Positions 35,597-45,101 of a stretch of DNA of 64,000 bases are shown here, piece after piece (position 1 is the first letter of the stretch; each line of letters begins with the position of its first letter). Both the position numbers and the translations under genes were made by a program. The notes under the pieces are model-generated. The model was given only the letters and a program-made list of their open reading frames with translations, did no database searches and was not told where the DNA came from. The stretch spans positions 248,001 through 312,000 of the forward strand of contig NZ_QQWG01000001.1 in NCBI RefSeq assembly GCF_003863355.1, written 5' to 3'. This DNA comes from Ancylomarina euxina (lineage in GTDB: Bacteria; Bacteroidota; Bacteroidia; Bacteroidales; Marinifilaceae).

Positions 35597-36817
35597 TTGA
35601 ATTTACCTTTCTACATAGCCAAGCGCTACCTTGTTTCTAAAAAGAAACAGAATGTAATCAATATCATTTCTATGATATCAGTGATTGGTGTGAGTTTGGG
35701 TACCATGGCTTTAATTATTGTATTATCTGCTTTTAATGGCCTCAATATGTTGATTGGGGATCTGTTTGGGAGTTTTGATCCTGATCTTAAAATTATACCT
35801 GTAGCTGGAAAGACTTTTATTCCCAATTCATCGGAGTTTGCTCAAATAAAAAAGATGGATAAGGTTTTGTTTTATGCTGAAGCCTTAGAGGATAATGCTC
35901 TTTTGCAATATGGTAATCGTCAGCGTCCAGCCATTGTAAAAGGGGTGAGCGAAGATTTTGCATTGATGACGGGTATTGATACCATGATGTCAGATGGAAA
36001 ATTTATTTTAAAAGAGAAGAATAATGAATATGCTGTACTTGGATATGTTGTAGCTGGCAATTTGGGTATAGGTCTGAATTTTATTGATCCCATTAAATTT
36101 TATGTTCCTCGTCGTACGGCAAAAATCGGGCATAATCCTATGGATGCCTTTAATGCTGACATTCTTTACCCTAAGGGTGTCTTTACCATTCAGGAAGATT
36201 TTGACTCGAATTATGTGCTGGTACCAATGGCTTTCGCTCGTCGTTTATTCGATAGAGAAGAAGCTGTTAGTGCTGTTGAAATTAAGCTCAAGAATATTGA
36301 AGAATCAGATGAGGTACAAGCCTACATTCAAAGTCTCTTAGGTGATGATTACGTGGTAAAAAATCGTTTTCAACAACACGATGTTCTTTTTAAAATGATG
36401 GAAACCGAGAAGACGGCAATCTTTTTTATTTTGGCCTTTATTCTTGTTATCGCTTCGTTCAATATTATAGGATCGTTGAGTATGCTTATTATCGATAAGC
36501 AAAATGATATTGAGACACTTAGAAGTATTGGTGCAAATAAAAAACTGATTCAACGAATCTTTTTAATCGAAGGTTGGTTAATTTCCTTATTGGGAGCTTT
36601 AATTGGTACCATAATTGGGATTGTAGTTTGCTTGTTGCAAGCTAAATATGGCTTTATTAAGATAGGTGGACCTGATAGTTTCATTTTTTCTCAATATCCA
36701 GTAAAAATCGTATTTATTGATGTGCTAATCGTTTTTGTAACCGTCGTTATTATTGGTTATTTGGCTTCTCGTTTACCTGTTCGATACCTTACCCGTAAGT
36801 TTTTAAATGTAGGTTAA
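35597..36817 (+). CDS. ABC transporter permease, LolC/LolE (MacB-like) family
   Basis: The reading begins at TTG (MNLPFYIAKRYLVSKKKQNVINIISMISVIGVS), which is the standard N-terminus of Bacteroidota homologues, so TTG is probably the real start. The 406-residue protein has one N-terminal helix (about 20-45), a large periplasmic domain, and three C-terminal helices within FtsX (about 272-400). LolCDE-type permeases extract lipoproteins from the inner membrane for outer-membrane delivery. The ATPase is not adjacent. Confidence 0.9.
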   Translation: MNLPFYIAKRYLVSKKKQNVINIISMISVIGVSLGTMALIIVLSAFNGLNMLIGDLFGSFDPDLKIIPVAGKTFIPNSSEFAQIKKMDKVLFYAEALEDNALLQYGNRQRPAIVKGVSEDFALMTGIDTMMSDGKFILKEKNNEYAVLGYVVAGNLGIGLNFIDPIKFYVPRRTAKIGHNPMDAFNADILYPKGVFTIQEDFDSNYVLVPMAFARRLFDREEAVSAVEIKLKNIEESDEVQAYIQSLLGDDYVVKNRFQQHDVLFKMMETEKTAIFFILAFILVIASFNIIGSLSMLIIDKQNDIETLRSIGANKKLIQRIFLIEGWLISLLGALIGTIIGIVVCLLQAKYGFIKIGGPDSFIFSQYPVKIVFIDVLIVFVTVVIIGYLASRLPVRYLTRKFLNVG

Positions 36818-36937
36818 TGCATTTTATTGCTTAATCTTCTCAAATTATGAAAATTTTCAGCGCAAAAAAACTGTACCTTAGCGTTTATTAAAATGGTTAT
36901 GCCTGAGAAACATAATCAGAACTAAAATTTAAACACT

Positions 36938-37597
36938 ATGACTCGAATCTTTCTATTTATTTTATTCTTTGTTGGTGTTAGTATGTCTTTAGAAGCACAA
37001 CAAATTGCGAAAACAAACTCAGGTAGAGTAGTTGTTTTATTTGATAATGGCACTTGGAAATATGTGGATGACAAACCTGGTGCTAAAGATCAATCAGCCA
37101 TAAAAGAAGTCGTAGAAGAGGCAAAAGTAATTGATACAAAGATTGAACTAAAAGATACTGAAACTCAAAAACTTAATTTTATCAATGGACCAAGCGCGAA
37201 ACTTTTGAAATATTTCAAGCTTAAAAATATTATCAATGCTGATTTAAGTTTGGTTTCTCAATCTGGAAAAGTGAGCTTGTTAATTGATTGGAAAGTTATG
37301 ACAGCTGAGGCCTTTGCATATTTTGGATATATTAAAGAAGGGAGTAAAATTAGCCTGGAATTGATGGGAGGAAAGGTCGTAGATCTGATTTATACAGAAG
37401 AATTTGAACCTAAGGAGTATGAAAAGTACGGTTTCTCAACCTATAAATCTCAATTGGAGTTAAGCCCGGAGCAGATAGCTTTATTACAATCGAGTATCAT
37501 AACAAAGGCAACAATGACCTGGACTAAGCGTAGTGAAGAATATAAGATTACTAATCCTGCTTACTTTGTGAATGAATTACCAAAGTTGATGAAGTAG
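36938..37597 (+). CDS. Secreted protein of unknown function
   Basis: The 219-residue product has a signal peptide (MTRIFLFILFFVGVSMSLEAQQ) and then the short motif VVVLFDNGTWKYV, which I have seen in many small Bacteroidota periplasmic proteins. The remainder is an alpha/beta domain with an amphipathic middle. No catalytic residues stand out. It is flanked by its own terminator and does not share an operon with dusB. Confidence 0.7.
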   Translation: MTRIFLFILFFVGVSMSLEAQQIAKTNSGRVVVLFDNGTWKYVDDKPGAKDQSAIKEVVEEAKVIDTKIELKDTETQKLNFINGPSAKLLKYFKLKNIINADLSLVSQSGKVSLLIDWKVMTAEAFAYFGYIKEGSKISLELMGGKVVDLIYTEEFEPKEYEKYGFSTYKSQLELSPEQIALLQSSIITKATMTWTKRSEEYKITNPAYFVNELPKLMK

Positions 37598-37617
37598 AGT
37601 TTAATGATTACGTGATA

Positions 37618-37662
37618 TAAAAAAAGCTGGTAAGTCTTTTGACTAAACCAGCTTTTTTTCAT
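37618..37662. terminator. Bidirectional terminator between the secreted protein gene and dusB
   Basis: AAAGCTGGT pairs with ACCAGCTTT around a 16-base loop, with A-run and T-run on the outer sides. Confidence 0.75.
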
Positions 37663-37683
37663 TCCGTCAGATCTGGAATATAT

Positions 37684-38676
37684 CTAATCTTCAGAAATGC
37701 TATCTCCCCATTGATCAGAAATGCTATCAAGTATTAGCATCAGTTCTTCATAGTTTCCTGAACGAAGCATCTGTATACGGGTTTGCTTAAAATGGGTTAG
37801 TCCTTTAAACATCCCTGCCATATGACGACGCATGTGTAAAATTCCTCTTTTTTCATCAATCCAGTCTATAGCACCATTTATCTGTTGTTTTAGCATTTCG
37901 ACCTGCTGAGATACAGTTGCTGGAGGTAATAGCTCACCTGTTTTTAGGTAGTGCTTTATATCGCGGAATATCCAGGGTTTCCCAATGGCACCTCTTCCAA
38001 TCATTATGGCATCTACCCCATATTTATCAAAGGCTTCTTTGGCTTTTATCGGATTTGTGATATCTCCATTCCCAATTATAGGAATGTTCATACGCGGGTT
38101 ATTTTTCACCTTGCCTATTAAATCCCAATCGGCTTCCCCCGTGTACATTTGGCAGCGTGTCCGGCCATGAATAGTTAATGCTTGGATCCCAGTATCTTGT
38201 AATTGCTCGGCCAGGTTAACAATGATTTTTGAGTCTTCATCCCAACCCAGTCGGGTTTTTACTGTCACAGGCACATTTACCGCTTTTACAACAGCTTCTG
38301 TAATTTCCATCATTAAAGGGATATTAAGGAGCATTCCCGCTCCCGAGCCCTTGGTTGCGACCTTTTTAACAGGACAACCGAAGTTGATATCTATAAAATC
38401 AGGATTCGCTTGTTCCGCAATTTTAGCTGCTTCAGTCATGGCATTAACCTCTTTTCCATAAATTTGGATGGCTAGAGGACGTTCTTCTTCCACGATTGTC
38501 ATTTTTTTCATGGTTCGATTTACTAAACGAATAAGTGCTTCAGAAGAAACGAATTCGGTATACATTAAATCGGCTCCGTATTGCTTACACAACAAACGAA
38601 AAGGGGGGGTACTCACGTCTTCCATGGGTGCCAGTAATAATGGCTGATACCCTAAATCTAAATTTCCTATCTTCAC
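37684..38676 (-). CDS. dusB: tRNA-dihydrouridine synthase
   Basis: The 330-residue flavoenzyme starts at a GTG codon (MKIGNLDLGYQPLLLAPMEDV). The TIM barrel shows the FMN and catalytic motifs LAPMEDVSTPPFRLLC, DINFGCPVKKV with catalytic Cys101, TVKTRLGWDED, TIHGRTRCQMYTGEADW, and MIGRGAIGKPWIF. It reduces uridine to dihydrouridine in tRNA D-loops. The family motifs favour the DusB subgroup. It stands alone. Confidence 0.94.
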   Translation of the reverse strand: MKIGNLDLGYQPLLLAPMEDVSTPPFRLLCKQYGADLMYTEFVSSEALIRLVNRTMKKMTIVEEERPLAIQIYGKEVNAMTEAAKIAEQANPDFIDINFGCPVKKVATKGSGAGMLLNIPLMMEITEAVVKAVNVPVTVKTRLGWDEDSKIIVNLAEQLQDTGIQALTIHGRTRCQMYTGEADWDLIGKVKNNPRMNIPIIGNGDITNPIKAKEAFDKYGVDAIMIGRGAIGKPWIFRDIKHYLKTGELLPPATVSQQVEMLKQQINGAIDWIDEKRGILHMRRHMAGMFKGLTHFKQTRIQMLRSGNYEELMLILDSISDQWGDSISED

Positions 38677-38941
38677 TTTATAACCTAATTTAATAACAAG
38701 CCCAATTGACTTAAACTACTCAATACAAATCTGGTGTAAATGGCTAATTTAGACCTGCTGAAATCGATATTGATGCTTCTTTATTCTTTTGCAAAGATAT
38801 AACAGATCATCAAATTAAAAATAGGAGGTTAGAAACATCTGTTTTTTAACTAAAAGCAAGCTAAAAGGTATCATGTAGTTTAAGTATAAAATGTTAATTT
38901 TGTTTCTGTTGTTCAAAATCTGCTAGAGAAAAACTGCTTGT

Positions 38942-41710
38942 ATGTTAAAAAAAAGTTTGATTCCCTTATTAGCCATATTTTTTGTAGGAATACTCGCAAT
39001 GGCCTATTTCTATATGCAAAAACAGAAAGAATATACGACTAGCGATCACTTTCTGGCTATTCCTGCTTCTTCTGAAATCATGATTCATTTTGATAATTTG
39101 GAAGATTTGATTTCCAAACTTGAAAAGAATCAAGGTGTGTGGAAGGAATTGTGTGAGTTTAATACCCTTAATGGTATCGATAAGAATCTGAAGAATTTTT
39201 CGAGTCTGATCAATGCGTCTTCTTCGGAATCAGAACTCGACTTGGACCGCTCCTTGACTATTGCGAGTCAGATTATGGGAAAGAACCAAGTTGAATATCT
39301 TTATGTGCTACCTGTTCGCAGTTATCTTGAAGAAAAAAGAATTCAATCCTTTATTCAAGATAAGTTGAATTCTCAAAAAGAACCGATTAGTAGAAAATAC
39401 AATGGAACTAATTTATATACACTTTCTCTAAAGGATTCAAGTAAGCAGTTTTTGCATTTTTGTTTCTCAAAGGGGTTGATGTTGGTCAGTTCATCTATGA
39501 TTTACCTTGAGAATTCTGTAAGACAACTCGACGTGTCTGGTTCCATAAGTGAATCGAATGGCTTTAATCAGGTTTTCAAAACGAAAGGCAAAAATGTAGA
39601 CGCGAACATTTATTTTAATCTTAAGCACTGTCAAAAACAATTTGCCTCTCTATTTACAAAGGAAATTAAATCGCATATACGTCATTATTCCCATCTGGGA
39701 AATTGGGTTGAGTTAGATCTAAGTTTTCGGGACCATCTAGTTCTTTTGAATGGGTTTACATACTCGAATCAAGAAGAAAATAATTATCTGAATGTTTTTA
39801 TGAAACAAGATGGGGTTAAGATGGAGATGGAATCTGTTTTGCCAGGCAATTCAGGTTTGGTGGCTATTATGGGGCTAAATGATCCTATCCAACACAAGAA
39901 TGCATATCGTAAATTTCTTGAAGGGAATGATGGCTTAGAGAATTATTTAGCAGGATTAAGAATATTGAAGGATAAGACTGGAGTTGATTTTGAGACCTTG
40001 TTCTATTCTATAATTCATAAGGAGATTGCTCTAGTTTATCTCGATAATCAGACAGATAAGCAATTTTCTATTATTCGAACAAAATCGGCAAGTGCTGCCA
40101 AAGAAAAGTTGGTGAGTATGCTGTCTTCTTATGCTGAAAGAACAAAACGCAGTTTATCATACTATTCAACAAGTATAAAACTTGATGGTGCAACAGAGTT
40201 TGATGTGTTTAGAATGCCAGATGATTTTTTATTTGAGAAGATATTTGGTCGTATGTTTAAAGGAGCTCCTTCTAACTATATGATTATTTTTGAAAATTAT
40301 ATGATCTTTGGAAAGACTAAAGCTCAGCTTTCAGAATTTGTACATGCTTCTTTCTTGAGAAAAACTTTAGATAAAGATCCTGTTTACGATGAGAGTAAGG
40401 AATACTTGTCGAATAGAGCGAATTTCTTTTTCTACACGTCAATGCCTCGATCTAATAAGGTTATTTCTAGTTTTTTAAATGAAGCTTATCAAACTGATAT
40501 TCTAGAACAAAGAGAAAGTCTCAATAAGTTTCAATCTATTGGATTTCAGATGAGTGCTAACGAAGATCTGATTTATAATAATGTTTTTGTGAAACACAAT
40601 CCTGTTTTAGAACTTACTCCTCAAACAGTTTGGGAATCACGTCTTGATACAGCTTTTGTCCATAAACCTTTCTTAGTTGAAAACCATTACACCAAGGAGA
40701 AGGAAATATTGGTTCAGGATCTAAAAAACCAACTTTATCTGATCAACCCAGTGTCAGGTCGAATATTATGGAAAAGGCCATTGTCTTCTCCAATAGTAGG
40801 TGAGGTTAGTCAGGTTGATTTGTTAAGAAATAACAAGTTGCAATATGTGTTCGTTACCCAGGATAAACTGTATTTGATTGATCGAGAAGGGAAAGATGTT
40901 AGTAAATACCCTGTTTTGCTGCGTTCAAAGGCTGCAAGTGGGCTTTCTGTTTTTGATTATAGCAATAATAGAAATTATAGATTCTTTGTTCCTGGGAAAG
41001 ATAAAAAAGTATATGCGTATTCTAAAGATGGTAATCTTCTTGATGGTTGGAAATTTGAGAAAGCAGAAAATCCGATTATCAGTGAGGTGCAGTATTTTAG
41101 GATAAAAGATAAGGATTATATCGTTTTTGCAGATGAATACCGGGTTTACATTCTAAATAGAAAAGGTCAAGTTCGAGTAAAACCAAATAAGCAGATTTCT
41201 AAGTCGAAGAATAATGCTTTTTATCATGAAGTTGGCAATTCAAAACATACTGATAGACTGGTGACAACTGATAGGGAAGGAAATATTCATTATTTCTATA
41301 TGAATGGAAATGTTGAGACCCAAAAGATCACTGGATTAGATAATGATCATCATTTTGTAGCCGGAGATATTGATGCTGATGGTTCATCTGAATATATTAT
41401 TAGCAATCAGAACAAATTGCATGTGTATGAATCTGATGGGAATGAAGTTCTTGAAAAAGAATTTTCTTCGACTATTTTTGGCCCACCTGCAGTTTATAGG
41501 TTCTCAAGAAACAAATGTGAGATTGGAATTTGTCTAAAACATGACAATGAGTTACATCTCATCAATACTAATGGTGATAACCACAAAGGCTTTCCTTTAA
41601 AGGGAAATACTGCATTTTCAATTGCCTTTTCAAAAGGAACACAAAAAGGCTTCTACTTATTTGCATGCGATGATCGTAATTTTCTGTTGAATTATTCCGT
41701 GAAATTGTGA
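38942..41710 (+). CDS. Large exported protein, DUF3352-like with C-terminal propeller
   Basis: The 922-residue protein has an N-terminal membrane helix (residues 5-25) and is otherwise exported. The first ~540 residues resemble DUF3352-type domains in layout (IPASSEIMIHFDNLEDLISKL, then IYFNLKHCQ, then LNDPIQHKNAYRKF). Residues from about 570 on carry repeated blade-like units (LYLINPVSGRILWKRPLSSP, VFDYSNNRNYRFFVPGKDKKVYAYSKDG, GDIDADGSSEYIISNQNKLHVYESDG), typical of a PQQ-like or FG-GAP propeller. The function is not known. Confidence 0.75.
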   Translation: MLKKSLIPLLAIFFVGILAMAYFYMQKQKEYTTSDHFLAIPASSEIMIHFDNLEDLISKLEKNQGVWKELCEFNTLNGIDKNLKNFSSLINASSSESELDLDRSLTIASQIMGKNQVEYLYVLPVRSYLEEKRIQSFIQDKLNSQKEPISRKYNGTNLYTLSLKDSSKQFLHFCFSKGLMLVSSSMIYLENSVRQLDVSGSISESNGFNQVFKTKGKNVDANIYFNLKHCQKQFASLFTKEIKSHIRHYSHLGNWVELDLSFRDHLVLLNGFTYSNQEENNYLNVFMKQDGVKMEMESVLPGNSGLVAIMGLNDPIQHKNAYRKFLEGNDGLENYLAGLRILKDKTGVDFETLFYSIIHKEIALVYLDNQTDKQFSIIRTKSASAAKEKLVSMLSSYAERTKRSLSYYSTSIKLDGATEFDVFRMPDDFLFEKIFGRMFKGAPSNYMIIFENYMIFGKTKAQLSEFVHASFLRKTLDKDPVYDESKEYLSNRANFFFYTSMPRSNKVISSFLNEAYQTDILEQRESLNKFQSIGFQMSANEDLIYNNVFVKHNPVLELTPQTVWESRLDTAFVHKPFLVENHYTKEKEILVQDLKNQLYLINPVSGRILWKRPLSSPIVGEVSQVDLLRNNKLQYVFVTQDKLYLIDREGKDVSKYPVLLRSKAASGLSVFDYSNNRNYRFFVPGKDKKVYAYSKDGNLLDGWKFEKAENPIISEVQYFRIKDKDYIVFADEYRVYILNRKGQVRVKPNKQISKSKNNAFYHEVGNSKHTDRLVTTDREGNIHYFYMNGNVETQKITGLDNDHHFVAGDIDADGSSEYIISNQNKLHVYESDGNEVLEKEFSSTIFGPPAVYRFSRNKCEIGICLKHDNELHLINTNGDNHKGFPLKGNTAFSIAFSKGTQKGFYLFACDDRNFLLNYSVKL

Positions 41711-41846
41711 TTTTTAGTGGTAAAAAGCGTATATTTTAGTGTGAAATAAAATCGAAATGAACGATTATGTTTGTGAATGATGCCTATTTTTGCATCTAGT
41801 TGCTAATCGTATTTTAATCTAAAACGACATAAACCATATATCTATA

Positions 41847-43508
41847 ATGAAAAAGAAACTCCCAATCCCCATTTTGCTAGTCTTGTTTTGTTGCTTGACT
41901 ATGCCATTTAAATCATGCGTTGATTCTGATGACTATGATTTCGATAAATTATCTGATAAAGTTGATTGGCAACCCAATTTTGTGGCTCCAGTAGGTTATG
42001 GAGAATATAATCTTTGGTATTTGTTGAATCAGCATGAGGCTGTATTAGACGATCAAACAATTGTTCTTGGTGAAGATGGTTTGATTCATATTAAGTATAT
42101 GGAGAAAGATATCTTTAGTTATGAAGCTAGTGAAGTATTAGGCTTCCCTGATCAGTCTAGTAACTTTTTGAACTTAGATTTAAATGTTCCAGCTATAGGT
42201 ATTCCTTCAGCTAACCTTCCGCAAATTGTAGGTCCTTTTCCTGAAACGTTTAGTGTAAGCACTGATGATGCTGCTGTTATTTTAAAGGAAGTTAACGTAA
42301 ATTCTGTTTTGAATTTCACATTATCTAACCCTTTGAATACTGAAGTTGATTTAAAAGTTAGCTTACTTTCTGGAACTAAGGATGGTTCGACTGTTGTTGA
42401 AACTTACGTTGTTGCAGCCAATGCAGTTGCACAAACAGAGAGTCTTGATTTGACAAATTTGATCATACAATTTGAGGAACCTCTGACTGTTTCGAATTTT
42501 ATTGAGATCAGTTTCGAAGCCACTATTAAACCTAATACAGGAACTGTTACAGGTACTGGTGATTTGAATATTCAATATCAAGTTGGAAACATTGAATTGA
42601 TAATGGCCAAAGGAGACTTTGGAGATCAAACTATTGATATTGGTTCTGGTGATATTGATTTGGGTGTTGATTTTTGGGATGATATTGATGGTAACTTCAC
42701 TTTTGCGGATCCACGAATTAATATCAAATTCGATAATGAAGTTGGTGTGCCATTTTTGGTAACAGCTAATATGACAGCTTCAAATTCTGATGGACTTACT
42801 TTAAGTCTTGACCCTGATAATCAGTTGCCAAATTACCCTAAAACAGAAGCTGAAGTTTTGGCTGGTATTGAAGCATCAATCTTGTACAATAAAGATAATT
42901 CAGGGATTGTAGATTTTATGGCTTTACCGCCATCTGGGAATATCTCTTATTCAGGTTCGGTAAGGATAAATCAAAATTTAGATGGAACCCGTTATAATCC
43001 TCTTGCTGTAGGTAATAATATCAATATCGTTTCAGGTAATTCTTCTATTTCGGCCGAGTTAGAAATGGATATTCCAATGGATTTTAAGGCTGATAATTTG
43101 AGTATTTCAGATACGATTAATGAGATAGATATTAATGATGCAGATAAAATGTTAAAGGCTGCTATTATTATCACATCGGAAAATGGTTTGCCGTTAGATG
43201 TGAAAATTGAAAATATTTTCTTCACCGATGCCGCCTATATAGTACTTTCAACAATTTCGAATGAAAGTATTATAAAAGCGGCAGGTGTTACTGTTACGGG
43301 TGAGGTTGATCCTTCCACAATTACTAAAGAGGTTAGTAGAATTGAGTTAACAGAAGCTCAGATTAAAAGTCTGAACGATACCGAAAATATCATCATTAAA
43401 GCTGTACTAAGTACTTATGATGAAGGAAAACAGTCAGTGAAACTTCAGGGAACCGATAAGTTGAAATTCTCAATAGCGGTAAATGCTCAACTTGACCTAT
43501 CTAACTAA
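41847..43508 (+). CDS. Probable outer-membrane lipoprotein or secreted protein
   Basis: The 553-residue product has an N-terminal signal ending in a lipobox-like MPFKSC (Cys24), then DSDDYDFDKLSDKVDWQPNFVAPVGYGEYNLWYLL. The body is rich in Asn, Asp, Thr and beta strands. I recognise no enzyme motif. It sits 18 bases before a DUF5723 outer-membrane protein gene on the same strand, and this pairing suggests a joint surface function. Confidence 0.7.
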   Translation: MKKKLPIPILLVLFCCLTMPFKSCVDSDDYDFDKLSDKVDWQPNFVAPVGYGEYNLWYLLNQHEAVLDDQTIVLGEDGLIHIKYMEKDIFSYEASEVLGFPDQSSNFLNLDLNVPAIGIPSANLPQIVGPFPETFSVSTDDAAVILKEVNVNSVLNFTLSNPLNTEVDLKVSLLSGTKDGSTVVETYVVAANAVAQTESLDLTNLIIQFEEPLTVSNFIEISFEATIKPNTGTVTGTGDLNIQYQVGNIELIMAKGDFGDQTIDIGSGDIDLGVDFWDDIDGNFTFADPRINIKFDNEVGVPFLVTANMTASNSDGLTLSLDPDNQLPNYPKTEAEVLAGIEASILYNKDNSGIVDFMALPPSGNISYSGSVRINQNLDGTRYNPLAVGNNINIVSGNSSISAELEMDIPMDFKADNLSISDTINEIDINDADKMLKAAIIITSENGLPLDVKIENIFFTDAAYIVLSTISNESIIKAAGVTVTGEVDPSTITKEVSRIELTEAQIKSLNDTENIIIKAVLSTYDEGKQSVKLQGTDKLKFSIAVNAQLDLSN

Positions 43509-43526
43509 CCTATAGCTTTTATACAA

Positions 43527-45017
43527 ATGCATAAAACAATAATAAAATATAGCCTACTGTTATTTGTCGGATTAATCTTAAGTAATTTGGCTTCAGCGCA
43601 AAAAATGAACAACACGCTGTACTTGATGCAGAATGTTCCTCAGAGCAATCAGTTGAATCCTGCCATTCAACCAGAATGTAAAGTTTTTCTGGGTTTCCCA
43701 GGTCTAAGTTCAATTTATGTGAACTATGCGAATAATGGTTTCACTTATAATGATATTATTAAGGATGGTACAGGTTTGCAAAAGGATTCTTTGGTAGTAG
43801 ATATCAATAGTTTTCATGATGCACTGCAGTCAACCAATACGATTGTGAATCAACTTGATTATACCTTTTTCTCATTGGGTATTCGTGCTAAAAAGATGTT
43901 CTTCACTCTTGATATGAGTTCAAAAATTGATACCCGTTTAGGTTTTGATAAAGGACTGATTTCTTTCCTGAAGAATGGAAATGCTGGATATATGGGACGT
44001 ACAGCAAATTTGGGAGCTATAGGTCTTGATGGTACTGCTTATAATGAAGTTGCTTTGGGTGTTTCGAAGCAGGTGACTGAAAAACTAACTGTAGGTGTTA
44101 AAGCTAAGATGCTTTTTGGTGTGGCCAACATGCATATGGATCAATCAAATTTATCGGTTTATACATCTGAATCGGGCGATTTAGTTCGCTTACATTCTAA
44201 ACAATTGATGAAAGTGTCTATGCCGCTAGACGTCACTCAAGATGCTGATGGTTATATTGACGATATTGATGTGCTTGATGATGATTTGGATGCCACTTTC
44301 TTTTCAGGAACCAACAATAAGGGTTTTGCTTTTGATTTAGGAGCGACATACCAATTTGATGAAAAAACAACTTTCTATGCCAGTATTCTTGATATTGGAG
44401 GTATTAAATGGAACGATACTTACGAGTTATCTCAAGATGCGACTTTTGATTGGCAAGGTGGCGATTGGTCTCAATCTGGAAATTCAAATGATCCGAATTA
44501 TCGCGAGATTGAAGACGTCATGGAAGATTTGACGGATTCTATTTCAGATGCCTTCCGATTTAAAGATAAAGCCGGTTCTTACTCAAAAGCTTTACCAACT
44601 AAAATATATCTTGGAGGATCTTATAAATTGAACGAACGTGTGAATGTTGGCGCTGTTAGTCGTACAGAGATTTATAATGGTAAGCTTCGTCCATCACTTA
44701 GTTTATCTGCTAATACAAGAGTGATTCGTAATTTTTCGGCATCAGTTAGTTATTCTATGGTGAATAATTCATACAACAACGTAGGTGCGGGTATTGCTGC
44801 TAAATTAGGACCTTTTCAGATTTATGCTGTAAGTGATAATATTCTTGCAATGAATCCGAATACCGCAAAGACGGCGAATTTCCGATTTGGCATGAATATG
44901 ATGTTTGGTTGTAGAAAAAAGACGGTTAAGAAGGATGTTTGCAAAATTCAAGAAGATCTAATTCTTGAGCACATGGAAAAGGTTAAAGAACAAAATAAAA
45001 AAGAAATGGAAGAGTAA
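43527..45017 (+). CDS. DUF5723 family outer-membrane protein
   Basis: The 496-residue product has a signal peptide (MHKTIIKYSLLLFVGLILSNLASAQ) followed by NTLYLMQNVPQSNQLNPAIQP, a conserved start in DUF5723 proteins. The rest has alternating beta strands consistent with a beta-barrel, with acidic loops (DADGYIDDIDVLDDDLD). The last 30 residues are charged and helical. It is in tandem with the probable lipoprotein at 41847-43508. Function is unknown. Confidence 0.8.
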   Translation: MHKTIIKYSLLLFVGLILSNLASAQKMNNTLYLMQNVPQSNQLNPAIQPECKVFLGFPGLSSIYVNYANNGFTYNDIIKDGTGLQKDSLVVDINSFHDALQSTNTIVNQLDYTFFSLGIRAKKMFFTLDMSSKIDTRLGFDKGLISFLKNGNAGYMGRTANLGAIGLDGTAYNEVALGVSKQVTEKLTVGVKAKMLFGVANMHMDQSNLSVYTSESGDLVRLHSKQLMKVSMPLDVTQDADGYIDDIDVLDDDLDATFFSGTNNKGFAFDLGATYQFDEKTTFYASILDIGGIKWNDTYELSQDATFDWQGGDWSQSGNSNDPNYREIEDVMEDLTDSISDAFRFKDKAGSYSKALPTKIYLGGSYKLNERVNVGAVSRTEIYNGKLRPSLSLSANTRVIRNFSASVSYSMVNNSYNNVGAGIAAKLGPFQIYAVSDNILAMNPNTAKTANFRFGMNMMFGCRKKTVKKDVCKIQEDLILEHMEKVKEQNKKEMEE

Positions 45018-45038
45018 TTTCTGATTATAAATATTCTA

Positions 45039-45078
45039 AAAAAGAGCTTATCTGAAGGGATAAGCTCTTTTTTTTTTC
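45039..45078. terminator. Bidirectional terminator between the DUF5723 and TetM-like genes
   Basis: AAAGAGCTTATC pairs with GATAAGCTCTTT and is followed by ten T residues; an A-run precedes it. Confidence 0.85.
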
Positions 45079-45101
45079 GTCTGGTCTGGAAAAAGATGTA
45101 A

